A stretch of 11,864 nt of DNA from QHWK01 sp035315685 (GTDB lineage Bacteria; Acidobacteriota; Vicinamibacteria; Vicinamibacterales; CAVVIG01): NCBI GenBank assembly GCA_035315685.1, contig DATFXR010000846.1, positions 1 through 11,864 on the forward strand, given 5' to 3'. Both the position numbers and the translations under genes were made by a program. This document shows positions 1-7,645 of the stretch, one piece after another. Below the pieces are notes generated by a model. The model saw only the letters and a program-made list of their open reading frames with translations. It was not told where the DNA came from and did no database searches. Numbering within the stretch: the first letter of the stretch is position 1; each line of letters opens with the position of its first letter.

Positions 1-1
1 C

Positions 2-475
2 GAAAAACGAAAGAAGCTGATCGCAAACGGTCTCCCCGACGCGCTCGATCTGCTGATCGTCTGCATCGAAGCAGGCATGGGTCTCGATCAGGGGGTCGCC
101 AAAGCGGCCGAGGAGCTGGCCGTCTCGCACCCGCCCCTTGCCGAGGAGCTCGCCCACATCACCACCGAGATTCGCGCCGGCAAGCCGCGGATGGAGGCGT
201 TCAAGAATTTCGCTGAGCGCACGAAAGTCGATGACGTGCGCGCGCTCGTGTCGATCCTCGTGCAGACCGATCGCTTCGGCACCAGCGTCTCCCAGGCGCT
301 TCGCACGCAGGCAGAGGTGAGCCGGACGATGCGCCGGCAGCGCGCCGAGGAGCGCGCCCAGAAACTCGGCGTCAAGCTCGTGTTCCCGCTCGTGTTCTTT
401 CTGTTCCCCGCTATGTACGTCGTCACGCTCGGGCCGGCCGTCATCAAGTTCGTGAGGTTCTTTGCCGGAAGATAA
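2..475 (+). CDS. TadC-like type II secretion system F family protein, C-terminal part (5' end outside window)
   Basis: This is the C-terminal 157 residues of an inner-membrane platform protein of a Tad/Flp pilus or type II secretion machine, which anchors the assembly ATPase. The frame is open from base 2, so the gene begins upstream. The residues before the first ATG (77) already match the family: the stretch LPDALDLLIVCIEAGMGLDQ is the typical opening of the T2SSF domain in TadC. The FGTSVSQALR motif and the basic RTMRRQRAEERAQK stretch before the last membrane segment are also typical. A long hydrophobic segment (about residues 122-146, KLVFPLVFFLFPAMYVVTL) ends the protein. TadC rather than TadB is favoured by this ending, but the two are close. 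No other pilus gene is visible, so locus identity is inferred. Confidence 0.88.
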   Translation, partial: EKRKKLIANGLPDALDLLIVCIEAGMGLDQGVAKAAEELAVSHPPLAEELAHITTEIRAGKPRMEAFKNFAERTKVDDVRALVSILVQTDRFGTSVSQALRTQAEVSRTMRRQRAEERAQKLGVKLVFPLVFFLFPAMYVVTLGPAVIKFVRFFAGR

Positions 476-509
476 CCCGCCTCATGCACATCCAAGAAAA
501 GGAACGCAC

Positions 510-599
510 ATGACCACCATCGCTCTCGTTGTTGCCGCAATCATCGTTGGCATCCTGTACATGCAGCGTCGCAGTGCCCGCCTCAGCCAGGAGGACTAA
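510..599 (+). CDS. 29-residue single-span membrane peptide
   Basis: A short ORF begins at ATG 510 with a good AAGGA ribosome-binding site at 499-503, six bases before the start, and ends with TAA at 597-599. The product begins MTTIALVVAAIIVGILYMQR: one hydrophobic helix (about residues 3-18) followed by a basic and polar tail, RRSARLSQED. It would sit in the inner membrane with the charged tail in the cytoplasm. It lies 34 bases after the TadC-like gene and just before a hairpin, so it is probably the last gene of the pilus operon. A nine-codon ORF (484-513) overlaps its start as ATGA and could couple translation. No family is recognised. The combination of ribosome-binding site, membrane helix and position makes a real gene likely. 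Confidence 0.6.
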   Translation: MTTIALVVAAIIVGILYMQRRSARLSQED

Positions 600-630
600 A
601 CGGGTGCAGGGCAGCGCCGCAGACGGCTGG

Positions 631-655
631 AGCCCCAGGCGCACAGCCTGGGGCT
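631..655 (+). terminator. Perfect 10-bp hairpin after the pilus genes (terminator-like)
   Basis: AGCCCCAGGC (631-640) and GCCTGGGGCT (646-655) form a perfect 10-bp stem with a five-base loop (GCACA). It lies 31 bases after the small membrane peptide and 24 bases before the next gene. No run of T follows, so it is not a textbook intrinsic terminator. It may stop or pause transcription, or protect the 3' end of the upstream message. Confidence 0.5.
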
Positions 656-679
656 GCGTGCCTTCATGACCTAGCCGAG

Positions 680-2020
680 ATGACTGATATGACTTCCGAT
701 CGCCCGAGCACGACCACTGTTCCGACGGTGCTGCCGCATCCATCGGCGCCACTTTCCCTCGAGGACACCGGCCTCTCGCTCGACCTCCTGCTTCAGCTCA
801 CGCTGAAGCACATGCACTTTGCGGGCGAGCTGACCGGCGCCGAGCTCGCGCGACGCCTCGGGCTGCGGTTCACGGCCATCCAGCCGGCCGTGCAGGCGTT
901 GAAAGCGCAGCACCAGATCGAAATCGTCGGCGGCTCGATGATCGGGCCCGCGTCGTACCGGTATCGAATCACCGATACGGGACGGACACGCGTGACCATC
1001 TTTCTCGAGCACAACCAGTACGTCGGCTTCGCGCCGGTCCCGCTGGCGCGCTATACCGACTACCTGAAGCAGTGGAGGACGGCGGCGCCACGCAGTGCGA
1101 CCCGCACTCGCGTGCGCGAAGCCTTTCACCATCTGGTTCTCGGACAGCCGGTGCTCGACCAGCTTGGCCCGGCGATCAACGCCGGCCACTCACTGTTCGT
1201 CTACGGGCCACCCGGCAACGGCAAGTCGGTGATCTCGCAGGCGATTCGCAATCTGCTCGACGGCGATATCGCGATTCCGCACGCGCTCGAGGTCGAAGGT
1301 CAGATCGTGCGGCTGTTCGACCCGGTGAACCACGACGTGCTGCCGTTGCCCGAAGGCGACGGCCTCGCCGACGAGGCCGCCGCGGACCGCCGCTGGATGC
1401 GGTGCCGGCGGCCGCTCGTGACCGTGGGCGGCGAGCTGACGCTCGATTCGCTCGAGTTGAGTTACAACGCGACGTCCGGCTTCTACCAGGCGCCGGTTCA
1501 GGCCGCCGCCAACGGCGGCGTGCTGGTAATCGACGACTTCGGCCGTCAGCGCATGGAGCCGCGCGAGTTCCTCAACCGTTGGATCGTACCGCTCGAGAGC
1601 CGCATCGACTTCCTGACGCTGCAGACCGGCCAGAAGTTCGAGCTGCCGTTTGCGGTCCTGCTCGTCTTTGCGACGAACCTGCGGCCCTCGACGCTCGTCG
1701 ACGAGGCGTTTCTCCGGCGCATTCATTACAAAGTGTTCGCTGAAAGCCCAACAGCCGAGGAATTCTGCGCGATCTTCGAGAGTTGCTGCGCCAGACGTGA
1801 ACTTCCGTATGACCGCGCGGTCATCGAGCGGCTGCTCACCGATTATTTCCGCCCGCGCGCCATCCCGCTGCGTGGATGCCATCCCCGTGACCTGATCGAT
1901 CAGGCGCTGTCACTCGCCGAATACCTCGGCGAGCCCCGGGTGCTGACGACGGCCCTGCTCGAAGCTGCGTGCGACGGCTACTTCGTGGACGACTCAGAGC
2001 CCGCGCCGACCTACGCGTGA
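680..2020 (+). CDS. Winged-helix AAA+ ATPase (MoxR/RuvB-like ATP-binding protein)
   Basis: A 446-residue cytoplasmic protein. Residues about 30-108 look like a winged-helix domain, with the helix-turn-helix-like segment LTGAELARRLGLRFTAIQPA followed by a beta wing (IVGGSMIGPASYRYRIT). An AAA+ ATPase domain follows: Walker A GPPGNGKS at 176-183, Walker B VLVIDD at 281-286, a sensor-1 Asn at about 333 (FATNLRP) and an arginine pair at 346-347 (FLRRI) that could serve as arginine finger. Walker B ends DD rather than the usual DE, which could alter hydrolysis. The region at 390-425 (RPRAIPLRGCHPRDLIDQA) resembles an AAA+ lid. The ATPase class is clear; the target is not. MoxR-like ATPases are often encoded next to von Willebrand A proteins, as here (19-base gap). 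An alternative ATG lies three codons downstream (689); neither start has a strong ribosome-binding site. Confidence 0.88.
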   Translation: MTDMTSDRPSTTTVPTVLPHPSAPLSLEDTGLSLDLLLQLTLKHMHFAGELTGAELARRLGLRFTAIQPAVQALKAQHQIEIVGGSMIGPASYRYRITDTGRTRVTIFLEHNQYVGFAPVPLARYTDYLKQWRTAAPRSATRTRVREAFHHLVLGQPVLDQLGPAINAGHSLFVYGPPGNGKSVISQAIRNLLDGDIAIPHALEVEGQIVRLFDPVNHDVLPLPEGDGLADEAAADRRWMRCRRPLVTVGGELTLDSLELSYNATSGFYQAPVQAAANGGVLVIDDFGRQRMEPREFLNRWIVPLESRIDFLTLQTGQKFELPFAVLLVFATNLRPSTLVDEAFLRRIHYKVFAESPTAEEFCAIFESCCARRELPYDRAVIERLLTDYFRPRAIPLRGCHPRDLIDQALSLAEYLGEPRVLTTALLEAACDGYFVDDSEPAPTYA

Positions 2021-2039
2021 GCAGATTGCGGTATCAGCG

Positions 2040-4022
2040 ATGCGAACCCTTGCTGCCGGACTGACTGCCGTCGTAATCCTGTTGAGTGGGGCCGCAGGGC
2101 CCCACTCGGCCTTCCTGCAGGCAGCCGGCGATCCGGCGCGCGGTTCGTTGTCGGTACGGATCACGTCCCCGCTTGGCCGCACCGGTCAGCCGGGCGCGGT
2201 CCGCATCGTTGCCCACGTATCGCACCCGTCGAATGTCGCGCTCGCGTCGGTTAAGTTCTATGTGAACGACGTGCTGGCCGGCGATCGCGCCGGCGATCCG
2301 CCGTACGCGGTCGAGTGGACGGACGTCAACCCGTTCGAGCCGACGCGCATCCGCGTCGAAGCCAGCGACGCGGTCGGGAACAGCGCCGCCGACGCGATCG
2401 AGCTGGCACCGTTCGAGATCGTCGAAACCACGGGCGTCTCGCGTGTGTTGCTCGAGGCGACGGTCAAGGACAAGGCCGACCGGTTCGTCAACGGCCTGAC
2501 CGCCGACTCCTTCCGCGTGCTGGAGGACGACCAGCCCCAGAGCATCGATCTGGTGAGCGTCGAGTCGCTGCCGGTGACCTACATCCTGCTCGTCGACGCC
2601 AGCCAGAGCATGCACCCGCGCATGGACTTCGTCCGCGCGGCCGCCGGCCGGCTCGCCGATTTCCTCCGTCCGGACGATCGCGTGATCGTGGCGCCGTTCT
2701 CCCGTTCGCTCGGACCGATCACCGGGCCAACAGCCGATCGTGAGACGATCGCCGGAGCGATTCAGGCGATTGCCGCCAAGGGCGGCACGGCGATTTCCGA
2801 CGGTCTCATCGCGGCCTCGCGCCTCGTGACCGGGACCGACCGGCGCCACGTGCTCGTGCTCGTCACCGACGGGTACGACGAGAACAGCCAGTCGAAGATC
2901 GACGAGGCGCTGGCTGCCGCGCAATCGGCGCATGCGGCGGTGTACGTGATCGGCATCGGCGGCATCGCCGGCATTTCGCTGAAGGGAGAGCGTGCGCTCA
3001 GGCAGATCGCCGCGCAGACCGGCGGGCGTGTGTTCTTCCCGTCGCGCGAACGGGAACTGCCCTCGGTGCACGAGCTCGTCGCGGCGGACGTGCAGCAGCG
3101 CTACCTGATCACCTACTCGCCTTCCAATCAGACCGCTGACGGCGCCTGGCGGCGCATTGCCGTGCTCACCACCGATCCGTCGGATCGCGTTCGGACCCGA
3201 GCCGGCTACTTCGCGCCGAAGCCGCCGCCAGTGCGGCCGTCGCTCGAGTTCACGATCACGGCCGGCGCGCATGAGTACCCCGATCTCACTTCAGATGATC
3301 TGATCGTGACCGAGGACGGCGTCCCGCAGAAAGTTGACGTCTTCCAGGAAGCGGTGGCGCCGCTCTCGATCGTGCTCGCGCTCGACGCCAGCGGCAGCAT
3401 GGCCAGAGCCTCCGAATCGGTCAAGGCGGCTGCGCTCTCGTTCGTCGACTCGCTCCGGCCGGAGGACGCTCTGAGCGTGCTGCTGTTCTCGGACACCGCG
3501 GCGTTCGTCCACGACCTCACGACCAATCGGAAGCAGACCAGGTCGGCGATCGAGGCCTACACGGCCCGCGGCGGCACCGCCCTCTACGATGCGCTCACCG
3601 ATGCGTTGATGCGCCTGAAGAAAGCCGAGGGGAGGAAGGTGATCGTGCTGCTGTCAGACGGTCGCGACGAAGACAATCCGGGTACCGGCCCCGGCAGCGC
3701 GCGGACGGAGCACGATGTTTTCGCCGCGCTCGAGGACGCCGACACGATGATCTATCCGATCGGCCTCGGACCCAAGGTGGATCGCGGGCTGCTCGAAAAG
3801 CTCGCCGCGGAGTCTGGCGCCATTGCTTTCTTTCCGGACGATGTCTCGACGCTGCGCGCTGATTACGCGCGGGTCGTCGAAGACCTGCGGCGCCGCTACG
3901 TCGTCAGCTACACGTCCACGAACCCCGCGCGAGACGGCGGCTGGCGCCAGGTACAAATTGAGGCACGCCAGCCCGAAGTCACCGTCCGCGGTCGCGGCGG
4001 CTATTTCGCGCCAGAGCGGTAA
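2040..4022 (+). CDS. Secreted protein with an Ig-like domain and two VWFA-related domains
   Basis: A 660-residue exported protein. Residues 1 to about 28 form a signal peptide (a hydrophobic core around TAVVILLSGAAG). Residues about 36-125 look like a bacterial Ig-like domain (VRITSPLGRTG to EASDAVGNSA). Two homologous von Willebrand A units follow. Each begins with a beta-rich lead-in (DSFRVLEDDQPQ at about 159; DLIVTEDGVPQ at about 420) and carries a metal-ion-dependent adhesion motif DxSxS (DASQS at 186-190; DASGS at 449-453). Each ends with the RxxxGYFAP signature of the VWFA-related family common in Acidobacteriota (about 385-391 and 653-658). The role is probably metal-dependent protein binding outside the cytoplasm; the ligand is unknown. 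The gene follows the AAA+ ATPase gene after 19 bases and is probably co-transcribed with it. There is no membrane anchor after the signal peptide and no obvious lipobox. Confidence 0.9.
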   Translation: MRTLAAGLTAVVILLSGAAGPHSAFLQAAGDPARGSLSVRITSPLGRTGQPGAVRIVAHVSHPSNVALASVKFYVNDVLAGDRAGDPPYAVEWTDVNPFEPTRIRVEASDAVGNSAADAIELAPFEIVETTGVSRVLLEATVKDKADRFVNGLTADSFRVLEDDQPQSIDLVSVESLPVTYILLVDASQSMHPRMDFVRAAAGRLADFLRPDDRVIVAPFSRSLGPITGPTADRETIAGAIQAIAAKGGTAISDGLIAASRLVTGTDRRHVLVLVTDGYDENSQSKIDEALAAAQSAHAAVYVIGIGGIAGISLKGERALRQIAAQTGGRVFFPSRERELPSVHELVAADVQQRYLITYSPSNQTADGAWRRIAVLTTDPSDRVRTRAGYFAPKPPPVRPSLEFTITAGAHEYPDLTSDDLIVTEDGVPQKVDVFQEAVAPLSIVLALDASGSMARASESVKAAALSFVDSLRPEDALSVLLFSDTAAFVHDLTTNRKQTRSAIEAYTARGGTALYDALTDALMRLKKAEGRKVIVLLSDGRDEDNPGTGPGSARTEHDVFAALEDADTMIYPIGLGPKVDRGLLEKLAAESGAIAFFPDDVSTLRADYARVVEDLRRRYVVSYTSTNPARDGGWRQVQIEARQPEVTVRGRGGYFAPER

Positions 4023-4059
4023 CGGAACAAGTAACTGGAGAGCTTCAGGGCAATCGACG

Positions 4060-4230
4060 ATGAACCGAGGTGGCTACGGCAACGACGGGCTGATGGTTCT
4101 GGCGCCGATCGGAATCGGGATAGTCATCGCCGTGATGCTGTTCGGCGGGCTGGCCGAGGCGCTCGATGCGGCCAATGCGGTGCTGCATGAAATCGTTCAC
4201 AAAACGGTGGAACTGGTAACCACGCGATGA
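4060..4230 (+). CDS. 56-residue single-span membrane peptide
   Basis: The ORF is open further upstream inside the VWA gene, but the sensible start is ATG 4060, 37 bases after that gene ends; an earlier start would overlap it in another frame. The product has a short polar Gly/Asn-rich N-terminus (MNRGGYGNDG), one hydrophobic helix at about residues 11-33 (LMVLAPIGIGIVIAVMLFGG), and an amphipathic tail (ALDAANAVLHEIVHKTVELV). It is probably an inner-membrane peptide. Possible ribosome-binding sequences are GGAG at 4037-4040 (rather distant) and AGGG just before 4051. No family is recognised. Its position between an exported VWA protein and a membrane-anchored TonB-like protein suggests membership of the same operon. 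Confidence 0.6.
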   Translation: MNRGGYGNDGLMVLAPIGIGIVIAVMLFGGLAEALDAANAVLHEIVHKTVELVTTR

Positions 4231-4263
4231 GCATCCAAGTGGAGCAGCGCTAACGGTCGTTCG

Positions 4264-5466
4264 ATGACACTGTCCGACATTCTTGGTCGCGGCGTTTCGA
4301 TGGAGTGGTACGAGGGGGTCGCGCTCGTCCGTGCAGTGGCGACGAGTCTGCTCGCGACATCCAGCGAGGCGTCCATCAGAGCTCCCGAGCTGCACCAGAT
4401 CGAAATTTCGGACATCGGCGACGTTCGCGTCACCGGCGGCACAATCATCGGCGAGTCGGTCCGCCACCTCGGTCAATTGCTGCAGGCGACGCTCGGGCAC
4501 ACCGACGTTCCTGTTCAACTCCGTCTCGTCATCGTCCAGGCGACGGCGCCGGCCCCGCCGTTCGCCTCGATCCGCGAGTTCGACGAAGCGCTCGCCTACT
4601 TCGAGCGCCCGGACCGCGCCAGGGTTCTGCAGGCCCTCTACGTGAGAGCGGCCGCGGCACCGCTTTCAGGTTTCGTACTGCCGCCGACACTCGACACGGT
4701 CGCACCTCTGCCCGCGGCAGACAAGCCCGCAGCGGCTCCACAACGTACAACGTCGAAAAGGAAAGCCGGCGCTCTGAGAATTGCGGCGGTCGTCCTGCTC
4801 GTTTCCGTTGCCGCCACGTGGTACATCGCGCGTCGCGGCATCGCAGCGGGAAGCCGCGACGCATCGGCGATCGCTCGGCAGGTATCCGATGCCGTCGGCG
4901 CAGCGACGCTATCAGGTCTATCGGCCGTGACTGAGCGCGCCGGTCTTGGACGTCTTGTGCCCGCCGACAAAGTACGCGCGAAGATTTCTGCGCTGCGGGA
5001 AACTCCGACCGCGAAGGCTTCGGGAAGGAAAACGACTCCGGCCCCGCCGCATTCGCCGGCAATGCCGATCGTCATGTTCGATCTCGCCACTCCTCGGGAT
5101 CGGGCGACCGAGTCTTCACTCGCGAACGAGGAATCCGCGGCGTCGAGCGGCGTTGCGGCCGACGTGACCGAGGATCGCGGGAGGACTGTCTTTTCTGCCG
5201 GCTCCAATGGGGTGACGCCCCCGGTGGACGTCCGACAGCAGCTGCCGCGCGAGCTTCCTCCGAACATCCGGCGAGAGCAGCTCGCTCACGTGGAGTTGAT
5301 CGTGTCCGAGGCCGGCACCGTGGAGTCCGTGAAGCTGATGGGACATCCCCGCAGCGTACGCGACTCGATGTTTCTGAGCGCGGTCAAAGCCTGGCACTTC
5401 CATCCCGCGATGAAGGACGGGCGGCCGGTCAGGTTCCGGAAGACCATTTGGATCTTGGCGGATTGA
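4264..5466 (+). CDS. Membrane protein with kinase-lobe-like N-terminus and TonB C-terminal domain
   Basis: A 400-residue protein with three visible parts. The N-terminal 140 residues are cytoplasmic. They open TLSDILGRGVSMEWYEGVAL, then APELHQIEISDIGDVRVTGG, then an RHLGQLLQATL helix. This order resembles the C-lobe of a protein kinase without catalytic residues (a KIND-like arrangement). A basic stretch (TSKRKAG) and one membrane helix (about 170-189, LRIAAVVLLVSVAATWYIAR) follow. A long Ala/Pro/Thr-rich linker then leads to a C-terminal TonB-type domain (about 315-400): AHVELIVSEAGTVESVKLMG, the motif AVKAWHFHPAMKDGRPV, and a final beta strand. Such domains contact outer-membrane or periplasmic partners. 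The TonB call is secure; the kinase-like call is inference from sequence pattern. The start at 4264 keeps the whole N-terminal domain; M13 (4300) would cut it. Confidence 0.8.
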   Translation: MTLSDILGRGVSMEWYEGVALVRAVATSLLATSSEASIRAPELHQIEISDIGDVRVTGGTIIGESVRHLGQLLQATLGHTDVPVQLRLVIVQATAPAPPFASIREFDEALAYFERPDRARVLQALYVRAAAAPLSGFVLPPTLDTVAPLPAADKPAAAPQRTTSKRKAGALRIAAVVLLVSVAATWYIARRGIAAGSRDASAIARQVSDAVGAATLSGLSAVTERAGLGRLVPADKVRAKISALRETPTAKASGRKTTPAPPHSPAMPIVMFDLATPRDRATESSLANEESAASSGVAADVTEDRGRTVFSAGSNGVTPPVDVRQQLPRELPPNIRREQLAHVELIVSEAGTVESVKLMGHPRSVRDSMFLSAVKAWHFHPAMKDGRPVRFRKTIWILAD

Positions 5467-5661
5467 CTCTCCGTTTCAAGTTTCGTACTGGCAGGATTCT
5501 GGGCCGCGAAAGACGGTTGTCTGGTCAGGCCAGGCTACCCGTCGTCAGGGCAGCTCGCGCCAGCCGGCACGAGTCTTCCTAAGTGCCTCGCGCTCGAACA
5601 ATTAGACGTTCAGGGGCACGTCACGTCCTGGACGGCGAGGCGTTTGCTGACTGCATCGGGA
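5467..5661 (+). other. 195-bp non-coding gap before the prenyltransferase-repeat gene
   Basis: The frame of the following gene stays open through this whole gap. It has no ATG or plausible ribosome-binding site until a TTG at 5644, and the implied peptide is not family-like except perhaps in its last 20 residues. No convincing -35/-10 or -24/-12 promoter is visible. A short inverted repeat (CTGG/CCAG around 5521-5533) is too weak to call. Confidence 0.4.
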
Positions 5662-6552
5662 ATGGCCGGTTCAACGATAGGCCGTCTCGCGGCGGTCCTG
5701 CGCCACGGCCGCAACGCCGACGGCGGATGGGGCTATTACCCGGGCAAAGCGAGCCGGATCGAACCGACCTGCTGGGCGGCCCTCTGTCTCGCACGCGCAG
5801 AGACGCTGTCAGCGGGTTCATCTGACGCTGCGTTGCGATGGCTCGCGGCGCGTCAGCGTCCTGTCGGGTTGATCGACGATGCGACAGGGGAGCTGCCGAA
5901 CATCGGCTTCAACGGTTTGGCGGTGCTCGCGGTCCGAAATGCAGACCTCTGGTCAAGCGGACGCGCAACGCGACTGATCGACGCGCTGGGCCGCACGAAG
6001 GGCGCGGCCGCGGAGGACGGAAAAGCGAGCCGACAGGACAATGCACTGCAAGGATGGTCCTGGATCGAAGGAACGTTCAGCTGGGTCGAACCTACGTCGT
6101 GGTGCCTGCTCGCGCTGAAGAGATCGCCAGCGCTGTTGCCGGCTCGCGAGCGCGCGGCCCGGATCGATGAGGCCGAGCGGCTGCTGCTGGATCGCGTCTG
6201 TCAGAGCGGTGGCTGGAACTACGGCAATTCGAACGTGCTCGGCAAGGAACTGAATGCGCACGTGCCGACCACCGCCCTGGCGCTCCTCGCGCTGCAGGAT
6301 CGCCGGGATCATCCGTCGGCTCAGAAGAGTCTCGACTACCTCACGCGTCACCGGCTTGCCGAACCGGCGGGGATGGCGCTGTCGCTGACATCGATTTGCC
6401 TGCGCGTGTACGGCGTACCGGCGGCTGACGTCGACGAGCGGCTCGCGACAATCGCGGAGACGCACGCGTTCTTCAACAACCTGCACATCACGGCGATGGC
6501 GCTCTACTGCCTGACGGCAGAGGATCATGACGTCGACGACTTCCGGCTGTAG
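5662..6552 (+). CDS. Prenyltransferase/squalene-oxidase repeat (alpha-toroid) protein
   Basis: A 296-residue protein made of repeats of the terpenoid-cyclase/prenyltransferase alpha-barrel fold. Three clear repeat signatures are visible: DGGWGYYPGKASRIEPTCWA (from residue 20), GWSWIEGTFSWVEPTSWCLL (from about 131) and GGWNYG to HVPTTALALLAL (from about 183). The recurring GGW or GW, aromatic and EPT/VPT pattern is typical of this repeat. No DxDD or similar acid motif of triterpene cyclases and no export signal is seen, so it is more likely a binding or scaffold protein, or an enzyme of unknown reaction. ATG 5662 is preferred because the first repeat begins just after it. TTG 5644 with GAGG four bases upstream is the alternative. 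Its last 26 bases overlap the next gene, implying translational coupling. Confidence 0.82.
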   Translation: MAGSTIGRLAAVLRHGRNADGGWGYYPGKASRIEPTCWAALCLARAETLSAGSSDAALRWLAARQRPVGLIDDATGELPNIGFNGLAVLAVRNADLWSSGRATRLIDALGRTKGAAAEDGKASRQDNALQGWSWIEGTFSWVEPTSWCLLALKRSPALLPARERAARIDEAERLLLDRVCQSGGWNYGNSNVLGKELNAHVPTTALALLALQDRRDHPSAQKSLDYLTRHRLAEPAGMALSLTSICLRVYGVPAADVDERLATIAETHAFFNNLHITAMALYCLTAEDHDVDDFRL

Positions 6553-7585
6553 CGACGAAGCGCCGCGCGAGCAGCGGCGTCGCGGCCTCGATATCAGTAC
6601 CGGCGTCCGGCTGTCACGGCGCGCCTTTCTCGTCGGTCTCCCGCTCGCCGCGGCTGTCGCCGCCTGGCAGCGTCCGCCGTACCGCAAAGAAGATTTCGTC
6701 CTTCCGGCACGTTCACCGGTGGCGCTGCTGCCGGCGCGCGGATACGACGCCGACTTCGCGGACGTCATCGGTCGCGGCCTGGCGATGTTCGACCTCGACG
6801 TTCGCGGCAAGCGCGTGTTCCTCAAGCCGAACCTCGTCGAGTACGAGGCCGGAACAGTCATCAACACGAACCCGCACGTCGTCGCCGGCGCCGTCGAGGC
6901 GTTCCTGCGCGCGGGTGCCCGCGAAGTCGTCGTCGGCGAGGGACCCGGTCACCGTCGCGACATCGAGTACCTGCTCACCGCCACCGGGTTATCCGATGTC
7001 CTCGCCGACCTGCGCGTCCGGTTCGCCGATTTGAACCATGACGACGTCGCACGTGTGAAGCTGGCGAGCCGCTTCACGGGGCTGACCGAGATGTGGCTGC
7101 CGGTCGAACTCGTGAAGTCCGACGTCATCGTCTCGATGCCGAAGTTGAAGACACACCACTGGGCGGGCCTGACGGCGAGCATGAAGAACTTCTTCGGAGT
7201 CGTGCCCGGCGCGGTGTACGGCTGGCCGAAGAATCTGCTGCACGTCAAAGGCATCCCGAACTCGATCGTCGATCTGAACGCGACGATCCGGCCGCACTTC
7301 ACCATCGTCGACGGTGTGACCGCGATGGAGGGCGACGGCCCGATCATGGGCCGCCCGCGCGCGCTCGGCATGCTGGCGATGGGGACGGATCTCGTCGCCG
7401 TCGACGCGACGTGCGCTCGCGTCATCGGTCTCGATCCGTCGAAGATTCCTTATCTGCGGACAGCCTCCGCGTTTCTCGGCAACATCGATCGGAATCGAAT
7501 CGTCCCGGTAGGCGAGCCGCTCTCGCGATATGCGACCCAGTTCGACGTCGTCGAGCACTTCAGGAGCATCAGGCTCGCCGGGTGA
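6527..7585 (+). CDS. Tat-exported DUF362 family protein
   Basis: A 352-residue protein with a twin-arginine signal at residues 29-47 (LSRRAFLVGLPLAAAVAA), preceded by a polar, basic N-region, so it is probably exported in folded form. The rest is a DUF362 domain: VFLKPNLVEYEAG (97-109), VVVGEGPGHRRD (134-145), SMPKLKTHHWAGLTASMKN (203-221), VDGVTAMEGDGP (271-282) and the VDATCARVIGLDP segment. The biochemical role of DUF362 is not settled. Some relatives are fused to or found with iron-sulphur ferredoxin domains, but no CxxCxxC cluster is present here. The Tat signal would fit a cofactor-binding or prefolded protein. The ATG at 6527 lies inside the end of the prenyltransferase-repeat gene (26-base overlap), so the two are made together and may act in one pathway. 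Confidence 0.9.
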   Translation: MTSTTSGCSDEAPREQRRRGLDISTGVRLSRRAFLVGLPLAAAVAAWQRPPYRKEDFVLPARSPVALLPARGYDADFADVIGRGLAMFDLDVRGKRVFLKPNLVEYEAGTVINTNPHVVAGAVEAFLRAGAREVVVGEGPGHRRDIEYLLTATGLSDVLADLRVRFADLNHDDVARVKLASRFTGLTEMWLPVELVKSDVIVSMPKLKTHHWAGLTASMKNFFGVVPGAVYGWPKNLLHVKGIPNSIVDLNATIRPHFTIVDGVTAMEGDGPIMGRPRALGMLAMGTDLVAVDATCARVIGLDPSKIPYLRTASAFLGNIDRNRIVPVGEPLSRYATQFDVVEHFRSIRLAG

Positions 7586-7598
7586 TTGCAGTGGTCTC

Positions 7599-7619
7599 CC
7601 GCGTCCGCCGCTGACGCGG
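7599..7619 (+). terminator. 7-bp hairpin just after the DUF362 gene
   Basis: CCGCGTC (7599-7605) and GACGCGG (7613-7619) form a perfect seven-bp stem with a seven-base loop, starting 14 bases after the DUF362 stop codon. There is no T-run, so a terminator role is plausible but unproven. Confidence 0.4.
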
Positions 7620-7645
7620 AGCGGAGCACATCTTCACGGCTGACC

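Noticed and set aside
629..644. GG-N10-GC sigma-54-like match before the AAA+ gene
   Set aside because: The match arises within the hairpin at 631-655 and lacks the TTGC box.
2034..3272. 412-residue - strand ORF opposite the VWA gene
   Set aside because: Typical mirror frame of a GC-rich gene; Arg/Asp/His-rich with no domain, while the + strand has clear signal peptide and VWA motifs.
5467..5661. N-terminal extension of the prenyltransferase-repeat protein
   Set aside because: The frame is open but has no ATG or GTG start with a ribosome-binding site, and the first repeat fits a start at 5662.
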